Shown here: one piece after another, positions 1 to 6,598 of the stretch
How positions within the stretch are numbered: position 1 is the first letter of the stretch
How the letters are laid out: the number at the start of each line of letters is the position of its first letter
Assembly: GCA_009783365.1 (NCBI GenBank)
Contig: WRHG01000040.1
Span: 1-13,435 of the forward strand
Source: Clostridia bacterium
GTDB lineage: Bacteria > Bacillota_A > Clostridia > Christensenellales > Aristaeellaceae
Direction: 5' to 3'
DNA length: 13,435 nt
Made by a program: the position numbers and the translations under genes
The notes under the pieces: generated by a model
Database searches by the model: none
Seen by the model: only the letters and a program-made list of their open reading frames with translations
What the model was told of the DNA's origin: nothing

Positions 1-1
1 G

Positions 2-283
2 CTTTCCGATTCCGCCGTCAAGGTCCGCCATGTTTCCATAGATACACCCGGCGTATACCCTCATCCTTACCAAAGCAATATTACATGGTATGAGGAGCAG
101 GAGGGGTTGAAGCGTTATTTTCTGATCCTCTCGGAGGGAGAGTACGCAACGTTGTTGGAACATTGCGGCAACTATCTGGAAAGCGAAAGCTTCTTGGGGA
201 TGGAGGAGTTCTCCGGCGAGGAAGAGACATGCTACGTGCTGGTTTATGATGCTCCGCCCTTTGAGTGGTATATCCTATGGTAA
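2..283 (+). CDS. Partial CDS, C-terminal end of an unrecognised protein
   Basis: The frame starting at base 2 is open for 93 codons without a stop and ends at TAA 281-283, so this is the 3' end of a gene that begins before the window. The visible part is acidic and rich in Tyr and Trp. It has a conserved-looking start (SDSAVKVRHVSIDTPGVYP) and ends in PPFEWYILW. It shows no membrane segment and no motif that I recognise, so I assign no function. The following gene starts inside its last codons if the ATG at 277 is used, which suggests translational coupling and a shared transcript. Its base composition looks less GC-rich than that of the genes that follow. That the frame is coding is inferred from its open length, its position and the coupled overlap. 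Confidence 0.6.
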   Translation, partial: LSDSAVKVRHVSIDTPGVYPHPYQSNITWYEEQEGLKRYFLILSEGEYATLLEHCGNYLESESFLGMEEFSGEEETCYVLVYDAPPFEWYILW

Positions 284-1053
284 CAACTGCGCGCGGTGCG
301 GTGAAAAGAAGCTCGTTTTGGACATGCCTGGCCGCAGCCCTTTTGCTGACGGTTCTTGCATTGGTCGCGGCGGTGTATACCAACGCCGGCAGGGTAGATC
401 TCTTTGAAAAAGCCCTGATCCAAAACGTGGATCCGAACCTGCGGCTGGATGAGGACAACCTCAAGGAATTTGCCGAGGCAACGATTTTTTACCTGAACGG
501 CAACCAAGATACATGGAACCCGCGGATTGTGGTGGGCGGCGTTGCCGCCGGCCAGTTCATCCCCCAATCCTTCCGGGATCACATGGCCACTGTGAAGGGC
601 TGGTTCACCTCCGCCAAGGTACTGCTGCCGGCGGGGGGGGTCATATCGCTGGCGCTGCTGCTGGGCCAGGCCTTCATCGGCCGAAAGGGAAGCGGAAAGA
701 GCCGCTTCTCCCCGGGGGGATACTGCCTGGGCGCGCTGATCCCACTGGCGGCCGTCGGAAGCATCGGTCTGTGGGGCGTTCTGAACTTTAACAGCCTGTG
801 GACTGCTCTGCATAAAACGTTGATCCCCGACGGTATCTTCAGTGCGCTGGAGCCTGTGATGCGGCTTTTCCCCGTGGAGCTCTTCGCGGCGTACTTGGAG
901 CCCGTGGCTGTGACCTTCGGCCTTATGGCGGCTGCGGTACTGGTTCTGCCGCTGGTCCTGTCCCTTCTATCCCAGCCGCTGGCAAGCCTGCCGGGGCCTG
1001 CCGGCATCCCTTTACCCGGGGAGAGACCTCCGGCAGATAAGGAAAACGAATGA
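277..1053 (+). CDS. TIGR01906/DUF1461 family integral membrane protein
   Basis: The protein has about 258 residues and four predicted membrane segments: one near the N-terminus (FWTCLAAALLLTVLALVAAV), two in the middle around the VLLPAGGVISLALLLG and CLGALIPLAAVGSIGLW stretches, and one near the C-terminus (VTFGLMAAAVLVLPLVLSLL). Between segments three and four lies FNSLWTALHKTLI followed by a PVMRLFPVELF block. This matches the family signature of an FNxLWxxFH motif followed by an MFPExFF-like motif. The biochemical role of the family is unknown. The ATG at 277 overlaps the upstream stop by seven bases. A GTG at 265 in the same frame is a possible alternative start, and neither has a clear ribosome binding site. 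The stop overlaps the start of tsaD as ATGA, so the two genes are probably co-translated. I am confident about the family and less so about the start. Confidence 0.85.
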   Translation: MVTTARGAVKRSSFWTCLAAALLLTVLALVAAVYTNAGRVDLFEKALIQNVDPNLRLDEDNLKEFAEATIFYLNGNQDTWNPRIVVGGVAAGQFIPQSFRDHMATVKGWFTSAKVLLPAGGVISLALLLGQAFIGRKGSGKSRFSPGGYCLGALIPLAAVGSIGLWGVLNFNSLWTALHKTLIPDGIFSALEPVMRLFPVELFAAYLEPVAVTFGLMAAAVLVLPLVLSLLSQPLASLPGPAGIPLPGERPPADKENE

Positions 1054-2114
1054 ACACCCAAGCGGAGATGATTGCCAAGGCAATGACCCTGCGCGGCAAG
1101 GCTTCCATCCGTATTCTGGCCCTGGAAAGCAGCTGCGATGAAACCGCCGCCGCCGTGGTGGAAAACGGCCGCGAGGTGCTGAGCAGCGTGATCTTTTCCC
1201 AAGCGGATCTCCATGCCCTCTATGGGGGTGTAGTGCCTGAAATCGCCAGCCGGGCTCATGTGGACGCTTGCGATCGGGTGATCGACCAGGCCCTGCGGGA
1301 AGCGGGCATGCGCCTTTGCGATGCGGATGCCTGCGCGGTCACGTACGGCCCAGGGCTGGTGGGCGCGCTGCTGACAGGAGTCAGCTGTATGAAGGGCCTC
1401 TGCTACACGGCCCGCCTGCCCCTGGTGCCCGTCAACCACATTGAAGGCCATGTTAGCGCCAACTACCTTTCCACCCCATCCCTCACGCCGCCCTTTCTAT
1501 GCCTCGTGGTCAGCGGCGGCCACAGCCATCTGGTACGGGTGAACGGCTATGGGGACTATACCCTGCTGGGCCAAACCGTGGACGACGCGGCAGGGGAGGT
1601 TTTTGACAAGGCGGCCCGGCTGCTTGGGTTGCCCTACCCGGGCGGGCCCCTGCTGAGCAAGCTGGCGGAAGGCGGCGACGACGCCTCCATTCCCTTACCC
1701 CGGCCCTCTCCGGAAGGGCGCTATGATTATAGCTTTTCCGGCCTGAAAACAGCCTTTGGCAACGCCTGCCGCAAAATAGAGCAAAAAGGCGAACTCCTGC
1801 CCAAAGCCAATTTGGCCGCCTCCTTTGAAAAAGCTGTGGTTGACAGCCTGTGCGCCAAGGCCGAGCTGGCCGTAAAGGAGAGCGGTCTGAATACCCTGTG
1901 CCTGGCTGGAGGCGTGAGCGCAAACAGCCGCCTCAGGGCGCAAATGGCGGAACTGGCAAAAAAGCATGGTTTCACACTCTGCATGCCGGATTTATGGCTC
2001 TGCACGGACAACGCAGCCATGATCGGTTCCGCCGCGTACTATCGCCTGCAAAAGGGAGAAATCGCAGATTTGACCTTGAACGCGGATCCCGCGCTTCGCC
2101 TGTGCCCACCATGA
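1050..2114 (+). CDS. tsaD: tRNA N6-adenosine threonylcarbamoyltransferase TsaD
   Basis: TsaD transfers the threonylcarbamoyl group from threonylcarbamoyl-AMP to N6 of A37 in tRNAs reading ANN codons, working with TsaB and TsaE in the cytoplasm. The 354-residue product has the family features in order: ILALESSCDET near residue 22, the metal-binding HIEGH with His130 and His134, VSGGHSHLV, a DDAAGEVFDKAARLLGLPYPGGP block, FSGLKTA, the GGVSANSRLR loop and CTDNAAMIG with the likely third metal ligand Asp320. The start overlaps the previous stop (ATGA) and has an AAGG ribosome binding site seven bases upstream. This places about 20 extra residues before the usual family start, and in-frame ATGs at 1068 and 1083 are alternatives. 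The partner genes tsaB, tsaE and tsaC are not in the window. The identification is secure. Confidence 0.97.
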   Translation: MNTQAEMIAKAMTLRGKASIRILALESSCDETAAAVVENGREVLSSVIFSQADLHALYGGVVPEIASRAHVDACDRVIDQALREAGMRLCDADACAVTYGPGLVGALLTGVSCMKGLCYTARLPLVPVNHIEGHVSANYLSTPSLTPPFLCLVVSGGHSHLVRVNGYGDYTLLGQTVDDAAGEVFDKAARLLGLPYPGGPLLSKLAEGGDDASIPLPRPSPEGRYDYSFSGLKTAFGNACRKIEQKGELLPKANLAASFEKAVVDSLCAKAELAVKESGLNTLCLAGGVSANSRLRAQMAELAKKHGFTLCMPDLWLCTDNAAMIGSAAYYRLQKGEIADLTLNADPALRLCPP

Positions 2115-2127
2115 AAGAAGGTGCCCC

Positions 2128-2679
2128 ATGGGAATTCTCATGACCTGGTTGGGTAGACCCTGCGCGGTGAGAACCCTCCGCGCCGCCAGGGATCTGTTGG
2201 AAACCGCAGCGCCGCTGAAGACGGATTGCGGCCGGCTTTGCGAGAAAGCCTGCTGCCAAAGCGACGAATCCGGCGAAAACGGCATGCAGCTATTTCCATA
2301 CGAAGAAGTACTCTACCAAAGGACCTCGGAGGACTTCCCCTTTCGCCTCATCCCGGACAACTCGGTGAGGAAGGGCGGCGTACGGCTGGTATGCGAAGGC
2401 CGCTGCCTCCGTGAGCTGCGGCCCCTTGCCTGCCGGCTGTTTCCGCTGCGGCTTCGGGTATTCTTTGACGAACTGGGAGCCCACGCCGCCGCCGACCCGG
2501 AGATTGATCCCCGGGCCTGGGCTCTGTGTCCATTGGCGGAGCAGGAACGCCTGAATGCGCTGGACCCCTCCTTTCTATCGGCGGTAAACGAGGCGGGAGC
2601 CCTGCTGGTAAAAAACCTGTTTCATCTTGAATTTTTGGTGCGGGAACAGGCCATGCTGGATGAGGCGCGGCGGCTGTGA
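2128..2679 (+). CDS. YkgJ-like cysteine-cluster protein
   Basis: This small soluble protein has 183 residues and an unusual set of cysteines. Cys34, Cys38, Cys42 and Cys43 form a Cx3Cx3CC cluster. Cys89 and Cys93 form Cx3C, Cys102 lies in RPLACRLFPL, and Cys134 lies in WALCPL. This resembles the CxxCxxCC (YkgJ/UPF0153-like) putative metal-binding family, in which the RPxxCRxFP block is typical. The spacing of the first cluster differs slightly from the textbook pattern. The bound metal, either Zn or an Fe-S cluster, is inferred and has not been shown. A GAAGG ribosome binding site lies about six bases before the ATG. The gene lies 13 bases after tsaD, and its TGA overlaps the GTG start of the M1 peptidase, so it belongs to the same operon. 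I see no membrane segment or catalytic motif of another family. Confidence 0.75.
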   Translation: MGILMTWLGRPCAVRTLRAARDLLETAAPLKTDCGRLCEKACCQSDESGENGMQLFPYEEVLYQRTSEDFPFRLIPDNSVRKGGVRLVCEGRCLRELRPLACRLFPLRLRVFFDELGAHAAADPEIDPRAWALCPLAEQERLNALDPSFLSAVNEAGALLVKNLFHLEFLVREQAMLDEARRL

Positions 2680-4217
2680 GAGCTGGGGCAACGCAGAGAA
2701 GCGCATGGCTCCGCAAACGATCGCCATGGATCTTGGCAGTGGTACTGGGAGTGGCGGTGTTTTACGGGCTTACCGGCGGGCGGCGCGCCGGCAGGATTCC
2801 GGACGCCCCGCCTGCCGGCCAGGAGATTATGCGTCGGTCAGAGGGATTGGATCTCCTTTCCATCAACGCTTCCTTTAACCCCGAAGCCTCCGCGCTATTG
2901 GTGCGCCAGCAGCTCGCTCTTGTCAACCGGGAGGATGCCCACCGGGAAGCCCTTGTCCTGAGGGCCTACCCAAACGCCTTTCAAAGCCCGGATACCAGCC
3001 CCGTAGCCGTTGAGGAATGGTATAGCGCCTGCTACCCCTATGGTTTTTCCACAGGATGGCTGGCGGTATCCTCCGCCATGCTTGCCATGGAGGAAAAGGC
3101 GGCGGAACCCGCCCGATACCGCTATACGGACCCAGCCAAAACCGTGATGCGCGTAGAGCTCCCCCAGTCCTGGGCTCCCGGAACCACCCTGTTGATGGAC
3201 ATCAACTATACGCTGAACCTGCCGCGCTCAGCGGGCCGCTTTGGAGAAAACGACGGCATTTGGGCCATCGGCAATGGGTTTTTGATACCGGCCGTCTATG
3301 AGGAAGGCTCATACCGGGAAGATCCTTATTACTCCATCGGCGACCCCTTTTTGAGCGAGTGCGCAAACTATGCCGTGGTTGTGGATGTGCCCGGCGGCTA
3401 CATCTGCGCGGGCAGCGCCTGGCCGGTTGTGGAGGATAGCGGCGCGGGCCTCCGGTATACCTTCGATGCCCCTTGCGTCCGGGATTTTGCCTTATGCATC
3501 TCGAAGGACTACCAGCAGGCTCAAGCCCTTGCAGACGGCATATTGGTCACCGTCTACGCCCGGTCCAGGAACGCCGCGGCGGAAACCCTGCGTTACGCCT
3601 GCCAAGCCTTAGCCTGTTATTGTGAGCTATACGGCCCCTATCCATATCCTGCTTTCACCCTGGCTCAAGTGAACTTTCCCTTCGGAGGTATGGAATACCC
3701 CTCGCTGGTGATGCTCTCCGGGGCACTGCTCAACGAGGGGGGACAGAATCTGGAGTTGCTGACGGCTCACGAAACCGCCCATCAATGGTGGTACGCCGTG
3801 GTTGGCAGCGACCAGGTGCAACAAGCCTGGCAGGACGAGGCCCTGTGCGAGTACAGCCTCCTCCGTTATGTGGGCCGGACCTATGGACGGCAGGCCCGGG
3901 AAGACTTACAGTATACCCGCATTGAGACCGCCATGCAGGTTACCATCCCAAAAGGCGTTACGCCCGGCAGCCCCCTTTCTTATTTCAGCGACATGAACGA
4001 GTACAGCCTGGTGGTTTATCGCCGCGGCGCGGCCCTGCTATGCGCTTTGGAGGAGGCGTCCGCCAGCCGGCTTGACGATTTTCTGAAAGCGTATTATGAT
4101 ACCTATGCGTTTAAGCGAGCCAGCCGGCAGGATTTTGAAACCCTGCTGGCGCGGGTAAGCGGCCGGGACTGGTCCGCCCTGATTTCCGATTATCTGGATA
4201 CCTATCTGACCCCATAG
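2676..4217 (+). CDS. Membrane-anchored M1 family metallopeptidase
   Basis: This zinc aminopeptidase-like protein has 513 residues. A short basic N-terminus is followed by one hydrophobic segment at about residues 18-33, which should anchor it with the catalytic domain outside. The gluzincin motif HETAH spans residues 365-369, and the third zinc ligand Glu388 follows in DEALCEY at the HExxHx18E spacing of M1. The M1 substrate-recognition motif, usually GAMEN, appears as GGMEY at 337-341. Tyr448 in VVYRRGAALL matches the transition-state tyrosine. The protein is shorter than full-length PepN-type enzymes and lacks their long C-terminal helical domain. The GTG start overlaps the previous TGA (GTGA), with a GAGG about eleven bases upstream. 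No later in-frame start would keep the membrane segment. The substrate is unknown. The family call is strong and the start call is moderate. Confidence 0.9.
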   Translation: MRAGATQRSAWLRKRSPWILAVVLGVAVFYGLTGGRRAGRIPDAPPAGQEIMRRSEGLDLLSINASFNPEASALLVRQQLALVNREDAHREALVLRAYPNAFQSPDTSPVAVEEWYSACYPYGFSTGWLAVSSAMLAMEEKAAEPARYRYTDPAKTVMRVELPQSWAPGTTLLMDINYTLNLPRSAGRFGENDGIWAIGNGFLIPAVYEEGSYREDPYYSIGDPFLSECANYAVVVDVPGGYICAGSAWPVVEDSGAGLRYTFDAPCVRDFALCISKDYQQAQALADGILVTVYARSRNAAAETLRYACQALACYCELYGPYPYPAFTLAQVNFPFGGMEYPSLVMLSGALLNEGGQNLELLTAHETAHQWWYAVVGSDQVQQAWQDEALCEYSLLRYVGRTYGRQAREDLQYTRIETAMQVTIPKGVTPGSPLSYFSDMNEYSLVVYRRGAALLCALEEASASRLDDFLKAYYDTYAFKRASRQDFETLLARVSGRDWSALISDYLDTYLTP

Positions 4218-4245
4218 CGATATACCATAGAGAGGAAGATCCGCC

Positions 4246-5364
4246 ATGGCGCCATCCCCAGCCTATGACACAGCCGTTCTCATCCCCAGCTATCAGCCGG
4301 ATGAAAGGCTGCCTTCCTATATTGAAACCCTTCGTGGATCAGGTCTTTGCAGGATTGTGGTGGTGGACGACGGCAGCGGCCCGGCCTATGGTCCTACTTT
4401 TGACGCCATCTCTCAGGACGCGGTTGTGCGCGTTCTTCACGAGGAACCCAACCGGGGCAAAGGCGCCGCCCTCAAGCGGGGAATGGAATACCTGCGGGAC
4501 GAATGCCCGGAATGCTCCTTTATCATCACCGCAGACAGCGACGGCCAGCATACCGCCGAGGACGTGCTGCGCATGAGCGACGCGCTCCACGCGGGCAGCC
4601 AGGGCTTGCACCTGGGCACCAGAAGCTTTCGCCATCATGATGTGCCCTGGAAGAGCCGAGCCGGCAACAACATAACCGCCATAGTATTCTGGTTGCTGTA
4701 TGGTCTCTGGGTCAGCGACACCCAGACGGGCCTGCGGGGTTTTTCGAAGGAACTGCTGCCCGTCATGATCGCCGTGAAAGGCGAACGATACGAGTATGAG
4801 ATGAACATGCTCATCGCTTGCGCCACAGCTAAAATTCCTTTGCAGCCGCTGCCCATTGAAACCGTCTATGAAAACAACAATGAAGGAAGCCACTTCCGCT
4901 CCGTACGGGACAGCGCCCGCATCTATCGGGTGATTTTCAGCGGGTTCTTCCGGTTCATAGGATCCTCCGCCCTGAGTTTTCTGGTGGACTACGGCTTGTA
5001 TCTGTTGATCAACAACCTGCTGAAGGCGGCTTTCCCTTCCTTGTACAAACAGCTTTTCCTGGGCATCGCAGGCCTGGTGCCCAATGTGGTGATCGCCACA
5101 GTGACAGCGCGGCTGGGCTCGGGAATCTTCAATTTCTTCCTCAATAAGCGCTTTGTCTTTGATAACCCCGCCACTACGCGCAAAACATTTCCCCGTTACC
5201 TGTGCGTGTTTGTGACGGTCATGCTGCTGTCGGCCGTGCTTACCAGCATCCTCCACCAATGGACCGGCTGGAGCGACAACATCGCCAAAATCCCCGTGGA
5301 TTTGCTGCTGTTCTTCTTCAGCTATCGGGTACAGCAGAAATGGGTGTTCTCCAAGCAGCGTTAG
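4246..5364 (+). CDS. GT2 glycosyltransferase fused to a GtrA-like membrane domain
   Basis: Residues 1 to about 225 form a family 2 glycosyltransferase of the dolichyl-phosphate mannosyltransferase/DPM1 type. It has an AVLIPSYQPDERL start, VVVDDGSG with Asp41 and Asp42, the NRGKGAALKRGM block, the metal-binding DSDGQH at 97-102 and an SDTQTGLRGF motif. From about residue 235 a GtrA-like domain begins with FFRFIGSSALSFLVDYGLYLL and continues through four hydrophobic segments, including a FNFFLNKRFVF motif typical of GtrA. Such fusions are known and are thought to charge and flip a polyprenyl-phosphate sugar for wall or lipid glycosylation. The sugar cannot be deduced here. The ATG has a GAGGAAG ribosome binding site at good spacing and lies 28 bases after the M1 gene. 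The TAG stop at 5362-5364 overlaps the stop of the convergent GNAT gene. Confidence 0.92.
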   Translation: MAPSPAYDTAVLIPSYQPDERLPSYIETLRGSGLCRIVVVDDGSGPAYGPTFDAISQDAVVRVLHEEPNRGKGAALKRGMEYLRDECPECSFIITADSDGQHTAEDVLRMSDALHAGSQGLHLGTRSFRHHDVPWKSRAGNNITAIVFWLLYGLWVSDTQTGLRGFSKELLPVMIAVKGERYEYEMNMLIACATAKIPLQPLPIETVYENNNEGSHFRSVRDSARIYRVIFSGFFRFIGSSALSFLVDYGLYLLINNLLKAAFPSLYKQLFLGIAGLVPNVVIATVTARLGSGIFNFFLNKRFVFDNPATTRKTFPRYLCVFVTVMLLSAVLTSILHQWTGWSDNIAKIPVDLLLFFFSYRVQQKWVFSKQR

Positions 5365-5810
5365 CCCGGGCCGCAGTGGTAGTCGCCGTCGCCGGCACTT
5401 CCGCAGCTCTCCAGCCGGATGTCTTTCCCCAATAGACACATGGGAACGCCCGGCCCTTCCTCTCCCTCGGGCCGGAAGCCGTACCGGGCAAAAAACGCCG
5501 CCGTATCCCGGGTAGCCGCCGCCCGCACACGCCGGGCGTCATGAAGGCGGGCCTTGTGCAGCGCGAGCCGCACCAATAAGTCCCCATAGCCTTTTCCCCG
5601 CTCGCCGGCCAGCACGCCCACATCCCCCAAGTGAAAGCTGTCCTCCGCCCACCAAAGGCGCGCCGCCGCCACAGGCAGATCGTTTTTATATACCACCACC
5701 TGTTGGGCCTCCCTATCCAGCCTGTCCCGGCCTCGGCTAAAAACGTCCCGCCGTATGCCCAGCGGCACCGTTATGTCGCTGCCCTGGGGAAACCATCTGC
5801 TCCTGATCAC
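5361..5810 (-). CDS. GNAT family N-acetyltransferase
   Basis: This is a predicted acetyl-CoA-dependent N-acetyltransferase of about 150 residues. The acetyl-CoA binding motif A is clear: a beta strand (HLGDVGVLAGERGKGYG, matching the RxxGxG/A signature) followed by the helix DLLVRLALHKA. It is preceded by the strand AAARLWW and followed by FFARYGFRPEGEEGPGVPM, the usual final GNAT strands. The substrate is unknown. I chose the GTG at 5810-5808 because AAAGGAG at 5825-5819 lies eight bases upstream of it and the predicted promoter would start transcription near 5833. A GTG at 5831 would give seven more residues but would leave almost no leader. The last 16 residues (ESCGSAGDGDYHCGPG) are an odd, Gly- and Cys-containing tail. 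The stop overlaps the stop of the glycosyltransferase gene on the other strand. Confidence 0.85.
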   Translation of the reverse strand: MIRSRWFPQGSDITVPLGIRRDVFSRGRDRLDREAQQVVVYKNDLPVAAARLWWAEDSFHLGDVGVLAGERGKGYGDLLVRLALHKARLHDARRVRAAATRDTAAFFARYGFRPEGEEGPGVPMCLLGKDIRLESCGSAGDGDYHCGPG

Positions 5811-5818
5811 CCTTATTT

Positions 5819-5825
5819 CTCCTTT
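5819..5825 (-). promoter_or_regulatory. Ribosome binding site that decides the GNAT start
   Basis: On the minus strand AAAGGAG occupies 5825 to 5819, followed by an eight-base spacer and GTG at 5810. No comparable site precedes the GTG at 5831, so this site argues for the shorter protein. Confidence 0.6.
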
Positions 5826-5840
5826 TGCCACCTAACTTAT

Positions 5841-5869
5841 AGAATACCACAAAAAGCCTTGAAAATCAA
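5841..5869 (-). promoter_or_regulatory. Predicted sigma-A promoter of the GNAT gene
   Basis: On the minus strand a TTGATT box at 5869-5864 and a TATTCT box at 5846-5841 are separated by 17 bases. Each matches four of six consensus positions. Transcription would begin near 5833, giving a leader of about 23 bases to the GTG at 5810. The -35 box lies inside the palindrome at 5857-5871. Confidence 0.45.
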
Positions 5870-5871
5870 GG
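5857..5871. repeat. 15-base palindrome between divergent promoters
   Basis: CCTTGA and TCAAGG form a perfect six-base inverted repeat around an AAA centre, flanked by A-runs on the plus strand. It covers the predicted -35 box of the GNAT promoter and ends 22 bases before the -35 box of the DUF1292 promoter, so it could be an operator. Read on the minus strand, the stem is followed by CTTTTTG, so a weak terminator for minus-strand read-through is the other reading. The sequence alone does not decide between the two. Confidence 0.4.
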
Positions 5872-5892
5872 AAAAAATCTTCGCCAAATGGG

Positions 5893-5920
5893 TTGTATTT
5901 TCAGAAGAATGGGCTATAAT
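5893..5920 (+). promoter_or_regulatory. Predicted sigma-A promoter of the DUF1292 unit
   Basis: A perfect TATAAT box at 5915-5920 is preceded by TTGTAT at 5893-5898 with a 16-base spacer. The -35 box matches only three of six consensus positions. Transcription would start near 5927, which leaves about 207 bases before the TTG start at 6135. The perfect -10 box and the lack of another candidate before this gene make the call reasonable. Confidence 0.6.
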
Positions 5921-5926
5921 AGAAAT

Positions 5927-6134
5927 AACCCGATAGCGTACGGAAGGGTCATGCTCCGCATCGTGGCCGTGGAGACCGGCAGGCCGAATTTTCATACAGG
6001 CCCCGCGCAGAAACAGCAAAGCCGGCAGAACGGACGATGCGCCCGGTGCCATACCCAGGTATCCCGCCGATTCAAACGGCACACCGGGAAGCGGCCATAC
6101 CGCTTGAAATCAGCAGAATGAGGGGGCGGTTCCA
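5927..6134 (+). ncRNA. Candidate structured leader RNA upstream of the DUF1292 gene
   Basis: The stretch between the promoter and the TTG start can fold into three helical domains that directly abut. Domain 1 pairs CGCATCGT (5957-5964) with ACGATGCG (6034-6041). Inside it are CCGT/ACGG (5967-5970 with 6030-6033), CCGGC/GCCGG (5976-5980 with 6021-6025) and GGCC/GGCC (5982-5985 with 5999-6002). Domain 2 pairs CCCGGTG (6042-6048) with CACCGGG (6082-6088) and encloses two small hairpins, ATAC/GTAT and GCCG/CGGC with the seven-base loop ATTCAAA. Domain 3 is AAGCGG-CCATA-CCGCTT (6089-6105). No U-run follows, so it is not an obvious terminator. The Shine-Dalgarno of the gene lies 15 bases later. I could not match it to a riboswitch, 6S, SRP or tmRNA. 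The competing reading is a small open frame at 5951-6121. The pairing is seen directly, but its function is inferred. Confidence 0.4.
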
Positions 6135-6518
6135 TTGGACAACGAAAGTCAAGCATTGGGCGGCTCCGCCGCCGACGAAATGGATTTGGACCTCATTGAA
6201 GGCGTCGATGAGGATGGCAACAAGGTTCTGCTGGAGGTCGTGCGTTATTTTTATTACAACGGGGAAGAGTACGTTGTCATGGGCGATGCACAGCCCGAAG
6301 ACGAACACGGCGAGGAATGCGAGCCTTGTGACCATGACCATGGGGATGAAGATGAGGAAGAAGCCGTTAATCTCTATATAATGAAGGTTGTGGAGTTCGA
6401 GGAAGACGGCGAGGAAATGGAAGAGTTCGTTCCCGTGGAAGATGAAGACCTGCTCGAAAAACTCATTGAAATCGTACAAACGGATCTTGAAACTGACGTA
6501 GTGGACGACAAAGACTAA
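6135..6518 (+). CDS. DUF1292 domain-containing protein
   Basis: This is a very acidic cytoplasmic protein of 127 residues. The family pattern is visible as DEDGNKVLLEVVRYFYYNGEEYVVM (about residues 25-49) and again as EEAVNLYIMKVVEFEEDGEEMEEFVPVEDEDLLEKL near the C-terminus. DUF1292 proteins are common in Bacillota, often near ruvX and ireB homologues, and their function is unknown. Here neither neighbour is present. The start is TTG: AGGGGG at 6121-6126 lies eight bases upstream, while the next ATG in frame (6180) has no such site. The acidic linker holds His58, Cys62, Cys65, His67 and His69 (CEPCDHDH), a possible metal site that I do not regard as a standard part of the family. The gene has its own promoter, a long leader and a terminator, so it appears to be transcribed alone. 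Confidence 0.88.
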   Translation: MDNESQALGGSAADEMDLDLIEGVDEDGNKVLLEVVRYFYYNGEEYVVMGDAQPEDEHGEECEPCDHDHGDEDEEEAVNLYIMKVVEFEEDGEEMEEFVPVEDEDLLEKLIEIVQTDLETDVVDDKD

Positions 6519-6598
6519 CCTCAAGGTTTGGTACTATCAGAAACGGATACCCCAATCGTCAGGTTTCGAGCGGGCTGGAAAACAGAATAGGGTTCTTC

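Noticed and set aside
579..1451. A 290-codon open frame on the minus strand across the DUF1461 and tsaD genes
   Set aside because: It lies antisense to two genes with clear family motifs, and its protein has no recognisable domain. Long antisense frames are common in GC-rich coding DNA.
4339..5439. A 366-codon minus-strand frame opposite the glycosyltransferase gene
   Set aside because: It is a His- and Gln-rich antisense shadow of the GT2-GtrA gene and shows no domain.
6034..6105. A tRNA-like or tmRNA-like element, suggested by the GCCG-ATTCAAA-CGGC hairpin
   Set aside because: There is no acceptor stem, anticodon arm or CCA end in the right positions. Only the seven-base TTCAAA loop resembles a T-arm.
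5927..6134. A known riboswitch (cobalamin, glycine, SAM, TPP, ZTP, lysine) or T-box in the DUF1292 leader
   Set aside because: I looked for the conserved core sequences of these classes and found none. No T-box sequence or terminator is present.
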